Of a DNA stretch of 64,000 nucleotides, positions 57,025-64,000 are shown piece by piece. The position numbers and the translations under genes were made by a program. The stretch comes from Haliangium sp050303215. GTDB taxonomy: Bacteria > Myxococcota_A > Polyangia > Haliangiales > Haliangiaceae. The stretch is from positions 9,747 to 73,746 of the forward strand of contig NZ_JBNLBH010000146.1 in NCBI RefSeq assembly GCF_050303215.1, written 5' to 3'. Within the stretch, counting starts at the first letter, position 1. Each line of letters opens with the position of its first letter. The notes under the pieces are model-generated. The model was not told where the DNA came from, did not search any database, and saw nothing but the letters and a program-made list of their open reading frames with translations.

Positions 57025-58002
57025 ATGACCGTCCCGACCCCCCACGACCGTCTGTTCCGATTCACTTTCGGACAGCCGACCCTGGCCGCCGAGCTGCTCG
57101 CGTACACCTTGCCGGCGCCGTTGTGCGATCGGGTCGCGTTCGACACCTTGGCCAAGAAGCAGCGCGACTTCGTCGACCCACTCCTGCGCGAGCGGGCCTC
57201 GGATCTCGTCTACGGCCTCGGCCTGCGCGGCAGCGGCCAGCCGCTGGCGGTCGTGCTCGAGCACCAGAGCGCCGGCGACCCACTCATGGCCTGGCGGGTG
57301 CAGCGCTACAGCGGCGAGGTCACGGCCGAGTACATCCGCCGGCGCCCCGGCACCCACAAGCTGCCCATGACCCTGGCCGTGGTCATCTATCACGGCGACA
57401 GGCCATGGCGCGACCCCACCGAGCTCGCCGAGCTGTACCTGGCCCCCGACGAGCTGGTCGCCGCGCTGGGCGCACATCTGCCCCGCTATCGCTTCGTGCT
57501 CGACGATCTCGCCGCCACCACCGACGACGCCCTGCGCGCCCGCCCGATGAGCGCTACGGCCATCATGACCCTGTGGGCGCTCAAGCACACCCGCCACGAG
57601 CCCGACATCATCGAGGCTCTGCGCGGCGTGCTCGACCTGCTCGGCGCCGCCACCGCAGCCGACGGCGGTCGCGATGTCATCGTGGCCGTGATGGAGTATC
57701 TTTTGAGCGTGGGCAGCGCCTCACGCGAGTCGCTCGCCGCCTTCCTCCGCGAGGAGGCCCTCCCCGAAACCTACGAGGCACTCATGACTGCTGGTGAACT
57801 GCTCCGACAAGAAGGCCGCAAGGAAGGCCGCAAGGAAGGCCAGCAAGAGCTATTGCTCGCGCTACTCACGGCTCGTTATGGCGAACTGCCGGGCGCGGTG
57901 GTTGCCCGGGTCCGCGCGGCCGACGTCGATGCACTCACCACCTGGGGCAAGCGGGTCCTGTTCGCCGAGACCCTCGAAGACGTCTTCGCCGCGGCCGCGT
58001 GA
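57025..58002 (+). CDS. Rpn-family recombination-promoting nuclease / YhgA-like PD-(D/E)xK protein
   Basis: 325 aa. N-terminal HDRLFRFTFGQPTLAAELLA and the nuclease core: D60 in RASDLVYGL, then E79-x-Q81 in VVLEHQS, the D...ExQ signature of Rpn proteins. The helical middle (YHGDRPWRDPTELAELY, YRFVLDDLAAT) fits the family, as does a C-terminal short repeat region (about 262-277, EGRKEGRKEG). Rpn proteins cleave DNA and have been linked to horizontal-transfer recombination and anti-phage activity. In studied cases the 3' part of the gene also encodes a small in-frame protein that modulates the nuclease. A matching internal ATG exists here (57784). Transposase annotations of this family are misleading. 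Confidence 0.88.
   Translation: MTVPTPHDRLFRFTFGQPTLAAELLAYTLPAPLCDRVAFDTLAKKQRDFVDPLLRERASDLVYGLGLRGSGQPLAVVLEHQSAGDPLMAWRVQRYSGEVTAEYIRRRPGTHKLPMTLAVVIYHGDRPWRDPTELAELYLAPDELVAALGAHLPRYRFVLDDLAATTDDALRARPMSATAIMTLWALKHTRHEPDIIEALRGVLDLLGAATAADGGRDVIVAVMEYLLSVGSASRESLAAFLREEALPETYEALMTAGELLRQEGRKEGRKEGQQELLLALLTARYGELPGAVVARVRAADVDALTTWGKRVLFAETLEDVFAAAA
57784..58002 (+). CDS. Candidate internal small protein within the rpn gene
   Basis: In-frame ATG at codon 254 of the Rpn gene, just before the EGRKEGRKEG repeats, giving a 72-aa C-terminal product (MTAGELLRQEG ... LEDVFAAAA). This mirrors the RpnS-type internal proteins described for enterobacterial rpn genes. No strong Shine-Dalgarno is visible, so this is an inference by analogy. 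Confidence 0.35.
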   Translation: MTAGELLRQEGRKEGRKEGQQELLLALLTARYGELPGAVVARVRAADVDALTTWGKRVLFAETLEDVFAAAA

Positions 58003-58092
58003 GCCGCTGCGCGCGGTCCGCCTCGGCCTTGCGCCCGCACTCCGAGAGGGCGTCTCGGCGACGTCCATCACCTACGGGTGGCAGCGATGGGG

Positions 58093-58098
58093 TATAGA
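58093..58098 (+). promoter_or_regulatory. -10 box TATAGA, leaderless start of cupin gene
   Basis: TATAGA is followed by 7 bp and the ATG at 58106. No Shine-Dalgarno, consistent with a leaderless transcript. Confidence 0.5.
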
Positions 58099-58105
58099 TC
58101 TGGCT

Positions 58106-58495
58106 ATGCCCCCCACATTGTCAAAGCATCCGGTGCACCTCGGCCTCGGCGCGACCGTGGTCAGCGAGCCCGCCTTCACCGGCATCGACTGGTACGAGGG
58201 TTATGGCGAGCGCCACGCCGATGACGGCAAGGAGGCCCGCCTGGTCTCCATGCACAGCTTCAGCGAGTCCTGGGACGCGTGGGAGATGCACCCCGAGGGC
58301 GCCGAGCTGGTCGTGTGCACGGCCGGCGAGATCACCTTGGTGCAAGAGATCGACGGCGCAGAAGTCCGCACCACCCTCGGCCCCGGCGAGTACGCCATCA
58401 ACGAGCCCGGGGTGTGGCACACCGCCGACACCGCCGGCGCCACCGCGGTGTTCATCACCGCCGGCCTGGGGACGCAGATCAGGCCGCGGGAGTGA
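58106..58495 (+). CDS. Single-domain cupin protein
   Basis: 129 aa from ATG 58106; the frame is open upstream, but this start follows a -10 box and gives a complete cupin. The cupin fold is seen in MHPEGAELVVCTAGEITLVQ (motif 1 region) and GPGEYAINEPGVWHTADT (motif 2 with His). Motif 1 has one His and Glu rather than the full three-His set, so metal binding is uncertain. Small cupins of this kind serve as isomerases, epimerases or binding proteins. It precedes the SolA-like oxidase by 63 bp and may be co-transcribed. Confidence 0.8.
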   Translation: MPPTLSKHPVHLGLGATVVSEPAFTGIDWYEGYGERHADDGKEARLVSMHSFSESWDAWEMHPEGAELVVCTAGEITLVQEIDGAEVRTTLGPGEYAINEPGVWHTADTAGATAVFITAGLGTQIRPRE

Positions 58496-58558
58496 GCCCG
58501 CGGCCGCTGCGATCTGCGATGCCGCCGATGAACCCCGATGAACCCCGATGAGTCCCCG

Positions 58559-59743
58559 ATGAGCCAGCCGCACTACGACGTGATCGTGATCGGGCTCGGC
58601 GCCATGGGCGCCGCCACCTGCCACGCCCTGGCCGCCCGCGACGTGCGCGTGCTCGGGCTGGAGCGCTTCGACATCCCCCACGGCCTCGGCTCGAGCGGCG
58701 GCCACAGCCGGCTCATCCGGCTGGCCTACTACGAGCACCCCGACTACGTGCCCCTGCTGCGTCGCGCCTACGCCGGCTGGGACGCGCTCGGCGAGGAGCT
58801 GGGCACGCCGGTGCTGCACCGCACCGGCGCTCTCTACTTGGGTCGGCCCGAGGGCGAACTCATCGCCGGCTCGGTGCGGGCGGCGCGCGCGCACGGGCTG
58901 GCCCACGAGCTCCTGGACGAGGCCCAGGTGCACGAACGCTGCGGCCCGTTTCGGGTCCCGGCCCACTTCGCCGCCCTGTACGAGCCCGACGCCGGGTTCG
59001 TGCTGTGCGAGCGCGCGATCGCGGGCTTCGCCGCCGGGGCCCTGCGCCGGGGCGCCAGCTTGCGCGGTCGTGAGCCGGTGCAGCGCTGGCACGCCGACGC
59101 CGCCGGGGTGAGCGTGACCACCGCGCGCGCGACCTACCACGCCGACCAGCTCGTGATCACGGCCGGGGCCTGGACCGGCGCGCTGGCGCACGAGCTCGGG
59201 GTCGAGCTGACCGTGACCCGGCAGGTGGCGGGCTGGGTGTGGCCGCGCGCGCCCGAGCGCTTCACCCTGGGGCGGTTCCCGTGCTGGGCGGTCGAGCACG
59301 ACGCGCCCGGGTTCGACGGCATCTATTACGGCTTTCCGCTGATGACCGGACACCTGGCCGACGTGCCCGGGCTCAAGGTCGGCCACCACGCCCCCGGCCC
59401 CCAGACCGACCCCGACGCGGTGGTCGGGGCGGGCGCGGACCGGCGAGCGTACGCGCCCACGGACGCCGACGAGGCCGACTTCCGGCCCGGGCTCAGCACC
59501 TACCTGCCCGACGCCGACGGGCCGCTCCTGTCCATGCGGGTGTGCATGTACACGCTCAGCCCCGACCGTCACTTCGTGATCGACCGCCACCCCGGCCACG
59601 ACCGGGTCACCGTGGGCTGCGGCTTCAGCGGCCACGGCTTCAAGCTGGCGCCGGCCATGGGCGAGGCCCTGGCCGACCTGGCCACCACCGGCGCGAGCGA
59701 TCTGCCCATCGGGTTTCTGTCCATGATCCGCTCGGGCCTGTGA
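58559..59743 (+). CDS. solA: SolA-like flavin oxidase (N-methyl amino acid / monomeric sarcosine oxidase family)
   Basis: 394 aa from ATG 58559; another in-frame ATG at 58538 lies in a short CCCGATGA-repeated stretch. Rossmann dinucleotide motif VIVIGLGAMGAATCHALAAR, substrate-side SSGGHSRLIRLAYYEHPDYV, and the covalent-FAD cysteine context RVCMYTLSPDRHFVID characteristic of MSOX and MTOX. C-terminal CGFSGHGFKLAPAMGEALAD completes the DAO fold. It oxidises N-methyl groups of amino acids (sarcosine, N-methyltryptophan) to release formaldehyde and H2O2; the preferred substrate cannot be read from the sequence. It converges with the haem lipoprotein gene. Confidence 0.87.
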   Translation: MSQPHYDVIVIGLGAMGAATCHALAARDVRVLGLERFDIPHGLGSSGGHSRLIRLAYYEHPDYVPLLRRAYAGWDALGEELGTPVLHRTGALYLGRPEGELIAGSVRAARAHGLAHELLDEAQVHERCGPFRVPAHFAALYEPDAGFVLCERAIAGFAAGALRRGASLRGREPVQRWHADAAGVSVTTARATYHADQLVITAGAWTGALAHELGVELTVTRQVAGWVWPRAPERFTLGRFPCWAVEHDAPGFDGIYYGFPLMTGHLADVPGLKVGHHAPGPQTDPDAVVGAGADRRAYAPTDADEADFRPGLSTYLPDADGPLLSMRVCMYTLSPDRHFVIDRHPGHDRVTVGCGFSGHGFKLAPAMGEALADLATTGASDLPIGFLSMIRSGL

Positions 59744-59764
59744 GCCCGGCCCCGGCCGAGCGGT

Positions 59765-60340
59765 TCACTGCAAGGGGTAGGGCGCCAGGATGTAGTCGCT
59801 GCCGCCGTTGTTGTGGCAGCCCGTGCACAGGGCCTCGCCGTCGCCGTCGGCCACCGGGCTGGTGCCGTCGGTGGTGCTGAACACCTCGTACCAATACCAC
59901 CCCTGGCCGCCGTCGCTGAGGTCCTGGGTCTTGACGCTCACGGCCCAGCCGCGCAGGGTGACGCCGTCCTGGGCGTACAGCTCCTTGATCGCGGCCGCGC
60001 CGGCCGGGTGCTCGACCGCCTGCGCCGCCAGGGAGTCGGCCAGCGCGGGGTTGAGGAATGTCCGCACCCGCCCGTGCGGGCCGGTCGATACGTGGACGGC
60101 AGACTCGGACGAGAAGTCGACATAACCGCCGGCGGTGAGGAAGGAGAACAGCGCGCCGGCCTCGCTCGGGACCTCGCCGGGCTGGAGCGGGGCGGCGTCC
60201 GGTCCTTGGGCGGGCGCGGCGTCCGGGCCCTGGGCCGGGTCGTCGCCGTCGTCGGTGCACGCGCCCAGGCTGACGCCGCCCGCGAGCAGGACGGCGCAGA
60301 GCCAGGGCATACGAGAGCGGGGCAACATGGTCGTGGTCAT
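59765..60340 (-). CDS. Lipoprotein with a single c-type haem motif
   Basis: 191 aa. Lipobox LLAGGVSLGAC (Cys about 28), then a repeated linker (AQGPDAAPAQGPDAAP). A C-terminal domain (about 60-190) holds GYVDFSSESAVHVSTGPHG, LYAQDGVTLRGWAVSVKTQD, GWYWYEVFSTTDG and the haem-binding motif CTGCH at about 174-178. The layout resembles small cytochrome P460-like or cytochrome c lipoproteins that carry one haem c close to the C-terminus. It would act in the periplasm in electron transfer or redox sensing. No cytochrome-maturation genes are nearby. Confidence 0.78.
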   Translation of the reverse strand: MTTTMLPRSRMPWLCAVLLAGGVSLGACTDDGDDPAQGPDAAPAQGPDAAPLQPGEVPSEAGALFSFLTAGGYVDFSSESAVHVSTGPHGRVRTFLNPALADSLAAQAVEHPAGAAAIKELYAQDGVTLRGWAVSVKTQDLSDGGQGWYWYEVFSTTDGTSPVADGDGEALCTGCHNNGGSDYILAPYPLQ

Positions 60341-60479
60341 GGTCGGGAGAGCTACGCGCGCCGCGCGGCGCGGTTACCGAGCCCGGCTCGACCGCTCCGC
60401 CGCGATGGCTGACAGGACGAGGGCGGCGAGCGCGGGCGGCCGGCAACGGCGGCGCGCCCGAGCGGCGGCCGAAGTAGCC

Positions 60480-60508
60480 CTGGAACCCGGCGCCAAGTTC
60501 CCTATAAT
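60480..60508 (+). promoter_or_regulatory. Promoter with perfect TATAAT, leaderless EGF-lipoprotein gene
   Basis: CTGGAA (60480-60485), 17-bp spacer, TATAAT (60503-60508), then 6 bp to the ATG at 60515. The predicted start site coincides with the ATG. Confidence 0.6.
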
Positions 60509-60514
60509 CCCCCG

Positions 60515-62143
60515 ATGCGTCCGCTACGAGCTCTTAGGTCAGCGCCCGGTTGGTGGATCGCCTTGCCGGCCGTGCTCGTGTTGGCGACGGTCGGGTGCTA
60601 CGGGCCCGACTACCCCGAAGGCATCCCCTGCAGCGGCGCGCGCACGTGCCCGCCGGGGCAGACCTGCGACCCGGTCGACAACGTGTGCCGGCTCATGCCG
60701 CTCGATCCACCGGCGCCCTGTGCCGGCGACCCGTGCGGCCCGGGCGCCTGCACCGCCGAGGGCGACAGCTACCAGTGCGCCTGCGACGCCGGCTACCAGA
60801 GCGCGCCGGGCGAGGGCGGCGAGACCTGCGTCGACGTCGACGAGTGCGCGGCGGCCACGGATCCGTGCGCGCCCGGCGGCACCTGCGACAACCGCGACGG
60901 TAGCTACGCCTGCCTGTGCGAGCCCGGCTACGACGGCGACGAGTGCACCGACGTCGACGAGTGCGCCGGCGACCCCTGCGGCGCGAATGGAACGTGCAGC
61001 AACGAGGCCGGGGGCTACACCTGCGCCTGCGCGGATGGGTACGGCTTCGACGGCGAGACCTGCACCGACGTGGACGAGTGCGCGGCCGCCCAGGATCCCT
61101 GCGGCGCGAACGGGACGTGCAGCAACGACGCTGGAGGCTACACCTGTGCCTGTGATCCCGGCCTGACCTTCGACGGGGTCACCTGCGTGGACATCGACGA
61201 GTGCGACCAGGCCGGCGGCGACCCGTGCGCGCCCAATGGCACCTGCGTCAACGGCGACAACGCCTATTCGTGCGACTGCAACGACGGCTTCGCCTTCGAC
61301 GGCGAGACCTGCGTGCTGGTGCTCATCGCGATTACGGGCCCGGGCACGGCCGACGATCCGCACCGGTACGAGGATGGCACCAGCGCGGTGTCGTGCCAGG
61401 ACTACCGCTTCCCGAGCCTGCCCTACGTATTCGACGACGACGCCGGCGACGGCGAGGTGGACACCGACGGCTTCTATCGCATCCAGCCGCCGGGCACCGG
61501 GGGCGTGACCGTGTTCTGTGACATGACCGCCGACGGCGGCGGCTGGACCGGCATCGACCCGGCCGCGGCCGCGGCCCTCGGCGGCCAGGCCGCGCTGGTC
61601 CAGGAGCAGGGCGCCACCATCACCTGCGGGGTCCAAGCCGGCCTGTTCGAGGGCTTCTACGTCGGCACCGGCTCGAGGATTATGGTCTGCCAGTACGACA
61701 TCGACCTGGGCTTCAGCTTCGATGAGGTCCTGCTCGAGCCCGTCCCCGAGCACCATTTTGGACTGACCGCGGTCACCAGCGGCACGCACACCACCGACAT
61801 AACCGACCTGCTGTCCGCCCCCTGGGGCAATGGCGTGGTGCCGGGCGGGCGCGGCGACGTCCTGATCGGCAGCGCGGCCCACCCCGGCCCGGTGCTCGGG
61901 CTCGGCCAGGCCTTGGGGGCGAACGCGTCGTTCGGGAACGGGGTGGTCATGCTCTGGCCAGGCGCGCACCAGGCTGAGACCACGGCCGGCCAGGTGCTGC
62001 GGCTGCAGGTGAGCGAGAGCGGCGGCGAGAACGAGGGCTATCGCTGGACCCAGGGGCGCATCTTCGTGCGCGCGAACCCGGTGGTGGCGGGCGCGGGTCA
62101 AGGCTCGGCGAGCGAGCCGGTTCGAGTGTCCGAAAAGCGCTGA
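60515..62143 (+). CDS. EGF-repeat lipoprotein with fibrinogen-like C-terminal domain (copy 1)
   Basis: 542 aa. Lipoprotein signal (LPAVLVLATVGC, Cys 28). A Cys-rich N-terminal segment (about 29-58, GIPCSGARTCPPGQTC) resembles knottin-type repeats of myxobacterial surface proteins. Residues about 66-275 hold five EGF-like units, four with the Ca2+-binding start DVDEC/DIDEC and cores such as CSNEAGGYTCACADGY. The C-terminal ~265 residues contain GGVTVFCDMTADGGGWTGI, similar to the start of fibrinogen-C-like domains, and AGQVLRLQVSESGGENEGYR. Predicted Ca2+-stabilised, disulfide-rich outer-membrane surface lipoprotein. It is 69 bp shorter in upstream spacing from its neighbour than copy 2 and about 75-80% identical to copy 2 by eye. 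Ligand unknown. Confidence 0.85.
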   Translation: MRPLRALRSAPGWWIALPAVLVLATVGCYGPDYPEGIPCSGARTCPPGQTCDPVDNVCRLMPLDPPAPCAGDPCGPGACTAEGDSYQCACDAGYQSAPGEGGETCVDVDECAAATDPCAPGGTCDNRDGSYACLCEPGYDGDECTDVDECAGDPCGANGTCSNEAGGYTCACADGYGFDGETCTDVDECAAAQDPCGANGTCSNDAGGYTCACDPGLTFDGVTCVDIDECDQAGGDPCAPNGTCVNGDNAYSCDCNDGFAFDGETCVLVLIAITGPGTADDPHRYEDGTSAVSCQDYRFPSLPYVFDDDAGDGEVDTDGFYRIQPPGTGGVTVFCDMTADGGGWTGIDPAAAAALGGQAALVQEQGATITCGVQAGLFEGFYVGTGSRIMVCQYDIDLGFSFDEVLLEPVPEHHFGLTAVTSGTHTTDITDLLSAPWGNGVVPGGRGDVLIGSAAHPGPVLGLGQALGANASFGNGVVMLWPGAHQAETTAGQVLRLQVSESGGENEGYRWTQGRIFVRANPVVAGAGQGSASEPVRVSEKR

Positions 62144-62222
62144 TTCCGGGGGGGCACAGCCTCGCCCGAGCAGGCTGACGAAGTCTCCGTGAGCGTCTGC
62201 ACGCCCCAGGTGCTCCCTCGGC

Positions 62223-62250
62223 GAGGCGCGAGGCGCGAGGCGCGAGGCGC
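62223..62250. repeat. 7-bp GAGGCGC tandem repeat between the EGF genes
   Basis: Four perfect units followed by a degenerate GTAGGCGCGTAG. It lies in the 217-bp gap between the duplicated genes. Confidence 0.7.
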
Positions 62251-62261
62251 GTAGGCGCGTA

Positions 62262-62278
62262 GAATACGGGCCGTATTC
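62262..62278. promoter_or_regulatory. Perfect inverted repeat upstream of EGF copy 2
   Basis: GAATACGG-G-CCGTATTC, 8-bp arms with a one-base centre, about 83 bp before the ATG and upstream of the TTGACA box. It has the form of a dimeric regulator site and has no counterpart before copy 1. Confidence 0.4.
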
Positions 62279-62322
62279 GACCGAGGTGCAACGCCGGTGA
62301 GGGAGAACACTCGGGTTTCGCG

Positions 62323-62354
62323 TTGACACGGGTATTTCGGTGGCCTGCTATAAT
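62323..62354 (+). promoter_or_regulatory. Consensus TTGACA/TATAAT promoter, leaderless EGF copy 2
   Basis: TTGACA (62323-62328), 20-bp spacer, TATAAT (62349-62354), then 6 bp to the ATG at 62361. Both hexamers are perfect, but the spacer is longer than the usual 17 bp, so TTGACA may be coincidental. Confidence 0.5.
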
Positions 62355-62360
62355 CGCCGG

Positions 62361-63956
62361 ATGCGTTCGCTTGGAGTGCCCCGGTCGGTGTTGCGTCGAT
62401 GGCCCGTGACGACTCTGCCGGCGTGGCTGATGCTGTGCGCACTCGGGTGCTACGGGCCCGACTACCCCGAAGGCATCCCCTGCAGCGGGGCGCGCACGTG
62501 CCCGCCGGGGCAGACCTGCGACCCGATCGACAACGTGTGTCGGCTCATGCCGCTCGATCCGCCGGCGCCCTGCGCCGGTGACCCGTGCGGTCCGGGCACC
62601 TGCACCGCCGACGGCGACAGCTACCAGTGCGCGTGCGACGCCGGCTACCAGAGCGCGCCGGGCGAGGGCGGCGAGACCTGCGTCGACGTCGACGAGTGCG
62701 CCGCGGCCGCGGATCCGTGCGCGCCCGGCGGCACCTGCGACAACCGCGACGGCAGCTACGCCTGCCTGTGCGAGCCCGGCTACGACGGCGACGAGTGCAC
62801 CGACGTCGACGAGTGCGCCGGCGACCCCTGCGGCGACAGCGGGACCTGCAGCAACGAGGCCGGGGGCTACACCTGCGCCTGCGCCGGCGGCTTTCGCTTC
62901 GACGACGTCACCTGCGTGGACGTCGACGAGTGCGCGGCCGCCCAGGACCCCTGCGGCGCGGGCGGAGCGTGCAGCAACGATGCCGGAGGATATACCTGCG
63001 CGTGTGATCCCGGCCTGACCTTCGACGGGGTCACCTGCGTGGACATCGACGAGTGCGACCAGGCCGGCGGCGACCCGTGCGCGCCCAATGGCACCTGCGT
63101 CAACGGCGATAACGCCTACTCGTGCGACTGCGACGACGGCTTCCGGTTCGAGAACGGGACCTGCGTGCTCATTCCCATCGCGATCACCGGCCCGGGCACG
63201 GCCGACGACCCGCACCTGTACGAGGACGGCACCAGCGCGGTGGCGTGCCAGGACTACCGCCTCCCGAGCCCGCCCTACGTGTTCAGAGACGGCGTCGACA
63301 CCGACGGCTTCTATCGCATCCAGCCGCCGGGCACCGGGGGCGTGACCGTGTTCTGTGACATGACCACCGACAACGGCGGCTGGACCGGCATCGACCCGGA
63401 CGCGGCCGCGGCCCTCGGCGGCCAGGCCACGCTGGTGCGGGACGTGGGCAACGTCGCCATCACCTGTCGGGTCCAGGGCGGCCGGTTCGAGGCCTTCTAC
63501 GCCGGCGCCGGCACCAACACCATGGTTTGTCAGTACGACGTCGATCTCGGCTTCGGCTTCGACCAGATCCGGCTCGCGGACAGCCACCAGCTCATCCTGC
63601 GGGCCGTCGCCGGCGCCGGGCACACCACCGACGTGTCCGACCTGCTGGCCACGAACTGGGGGGCGGAGGGCGCGGTCGAGGGCGGGCGCGGCGACGCCTT
63701 GATCGGCAGCGCGGCCCACCCCGGTCCGGTGCTCGGGCTCGGCAACGCCATGGGCTTGGCCGCCGGGGCGTCCGCGCAGTTCGCGAACGACGAGGACATC
63801 CCCTGGCCGGGCGTGCACCAGGCCGCGACCACGGCTGGCCAGGTGCTGCGGCTGCAGCTCGGCGAGAGTGGGAGTCAGGACGAGGGCTACCGCTGGACCA
63901 GCGGGCGCATCTTCGTGCGTGCGAACCCGGTGGTGGCGGGCGCAGGGCAGCAGTAG
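62361..63956 (+). CDS. EGF-repeat lipoprotein with fibrinogen-like C-terminal domain (copy 2)
   Basis: 531 aa from ATG 62361 (6 bp after TATAAT; a frame start at 62340 is inside the promoter). Lipobox LPAWLMLCALGC. The domain order equals that of copy 1: Cys-rich N-terminal segment, five EGF-like units, fibrinogen-like CDMTTDNGGWTGI module, and C-terminal RIFVRANPVVAGAG. The first ~125 mature residues are almost identical to copy 1 even at the DNA level, while the C-terminal half differs more (DSHQLILRAVAGAGHTTDVS against EHHFGLTAVTSGTHTTDITD). This suggests duplication with later gene conversion of the EGF part. Probable surface lipoprotein. Confidence 0.85.
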   Translation: MRSLGVPRSVLRRWPVTTLPAWLMLCALGCYGPDYPEGIPCSGARTCPPGQTCDPIDNVCRLMPLDPPAPCAGDPCGPGTCTADGDSYQCACDAGYQSAPGEGGETCVDVDECAAAADPCAPGGTCDNRDGSYACLCEPGYDGDECTDVDECAGDPCGDSGTCSNEAGGYTCACAGGFRFDDVTCVDVDECAAAQDPCGAGGACSNDAGGYTCACDPGLTFDGVTCVDIDECDQAGGDPCAPNGTCVNGDNAYSCDCDDGFRFENGTCVLIPIAITGPGTADDPHLYEDGTSAVACQDYRLPSPPYVFRDGVDTDGFYRIQPPGTGGVTVFCDMTTDNGGWTGIDPDAAAALGGQATLVRDVGNVAITCRVQGGRFEAFYAGAGTNTMVCQYDVDLGFGFDQIRLADSHQLILRAVAGAGHTTDVSDLLATNWGAEGAVEGGRGDALIGSAAHPGPVLGLGNAMGLAAGASAQFANDEDIPWPGVHQAATTAGQVLRLQLGESGSQDEGYRWTSGRIFVRANPVVAGAGQQ

Positions 63957-64000
63957 GCGGCGCCGGCGCGGGCGCCCGCTCAGCGGCGCGGGCCGAGCTC

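Noticed and set aside
55219..57597. Minus-strand open frame covering the 42-bp repeats and the two genes downstream
   Set aside because: It is antisense to the 277-aa gene and the Rpn gene, which have clear start signals and motifs. Coding of the repeat on the minus strand is not fully excluded, but the terminator favours plus.

Overview
The window is very GC-rich bacterial DNA. It has many eukaryote-like Ser/Thr kinases, a class III nucleotide cyclase, thrombospondin- and EGF-repeat surface proteins, and outer-membrane beta-barrels of a type common in myxobacteria. This points to the Myxococcota (inference from gene content; no rRNA marker is present). I saw no rRNA, tRNA, CRISPR array, insertion sequence or phage gene.

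Layout. 1-6.7 kb: a minus-strand signalling operon of two Ser/Thr kinases, each ending in the same degenerate receiver-like module, around a membrane class III cyclase, followed by a LysM/FecR surface protein cut by the window edge. 7-9.4 kb: DUF481-type and OmpA-type outer-membrane proteins whose upstream regions share a 17-bp element. 9.4-13 kb: a small unknown gene, an orphan LanC-like protein and an AbgT transporter. 13-16 kb: a 947-aa EAD-NB-ARC-TPR (STAND) protein. 16.6-24.9 kb: an Omp85/TamA-like barrel and a TamB-like protein that overlap. 25-30.6 kb: a PDZ protein, two myxobacterial beta-barrels, ftsY and a membrane-anchored kinase. 30.7-34.5 kb: a tightly overlapping CapA / PfkB / amidase operon. 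34.5-43.4 kb: mostly regulators (receiver protein, two XRE regulators, histidine kinase), a methyltransferase, a sulfatase-family lipoprotein and a helical hypothetical protein. 43.4-46.2 kb: an N-acyl-D-amino-acid deacylase and BASS transporter pair. 46.3-49.3 kb: selA and a MurL-like PP-loop enzyme. 49.3-53 kb: a zinc-ribbon membrane protein and a three-gene operon of unknown helical proteins and lipoproteins. 53.1-58 kb: adenine deaminase, then a standalone effector-associated domain (EAD) gene, a 14-residue-repeat ORF ending in a terminator, a helical hypothetical protein and an Rpn-family nuclease. 58.1-64 kb: a cupin, a SolA-like oxidase, a single-haem lipoprotein and a tandem pair of EGF-repeat lipoproteins.

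Themes. (1) EAD-type adaptor logic: the NB-ARC protein's N-terminal domain resembles the standalone EAD about 39 kb away, which sits near an Rpn nuclease. This is the best candidate for an undescribed conflict or defence module. (2) Many start codons lie only 6-10 bp downstream of a TATAAT-like box, so leaderless transcripts appear frequent. (3) The kinase-cyclase-kinase-LysM/FecR operon looks like a coherent but uncharacterised envelope signalling unit.
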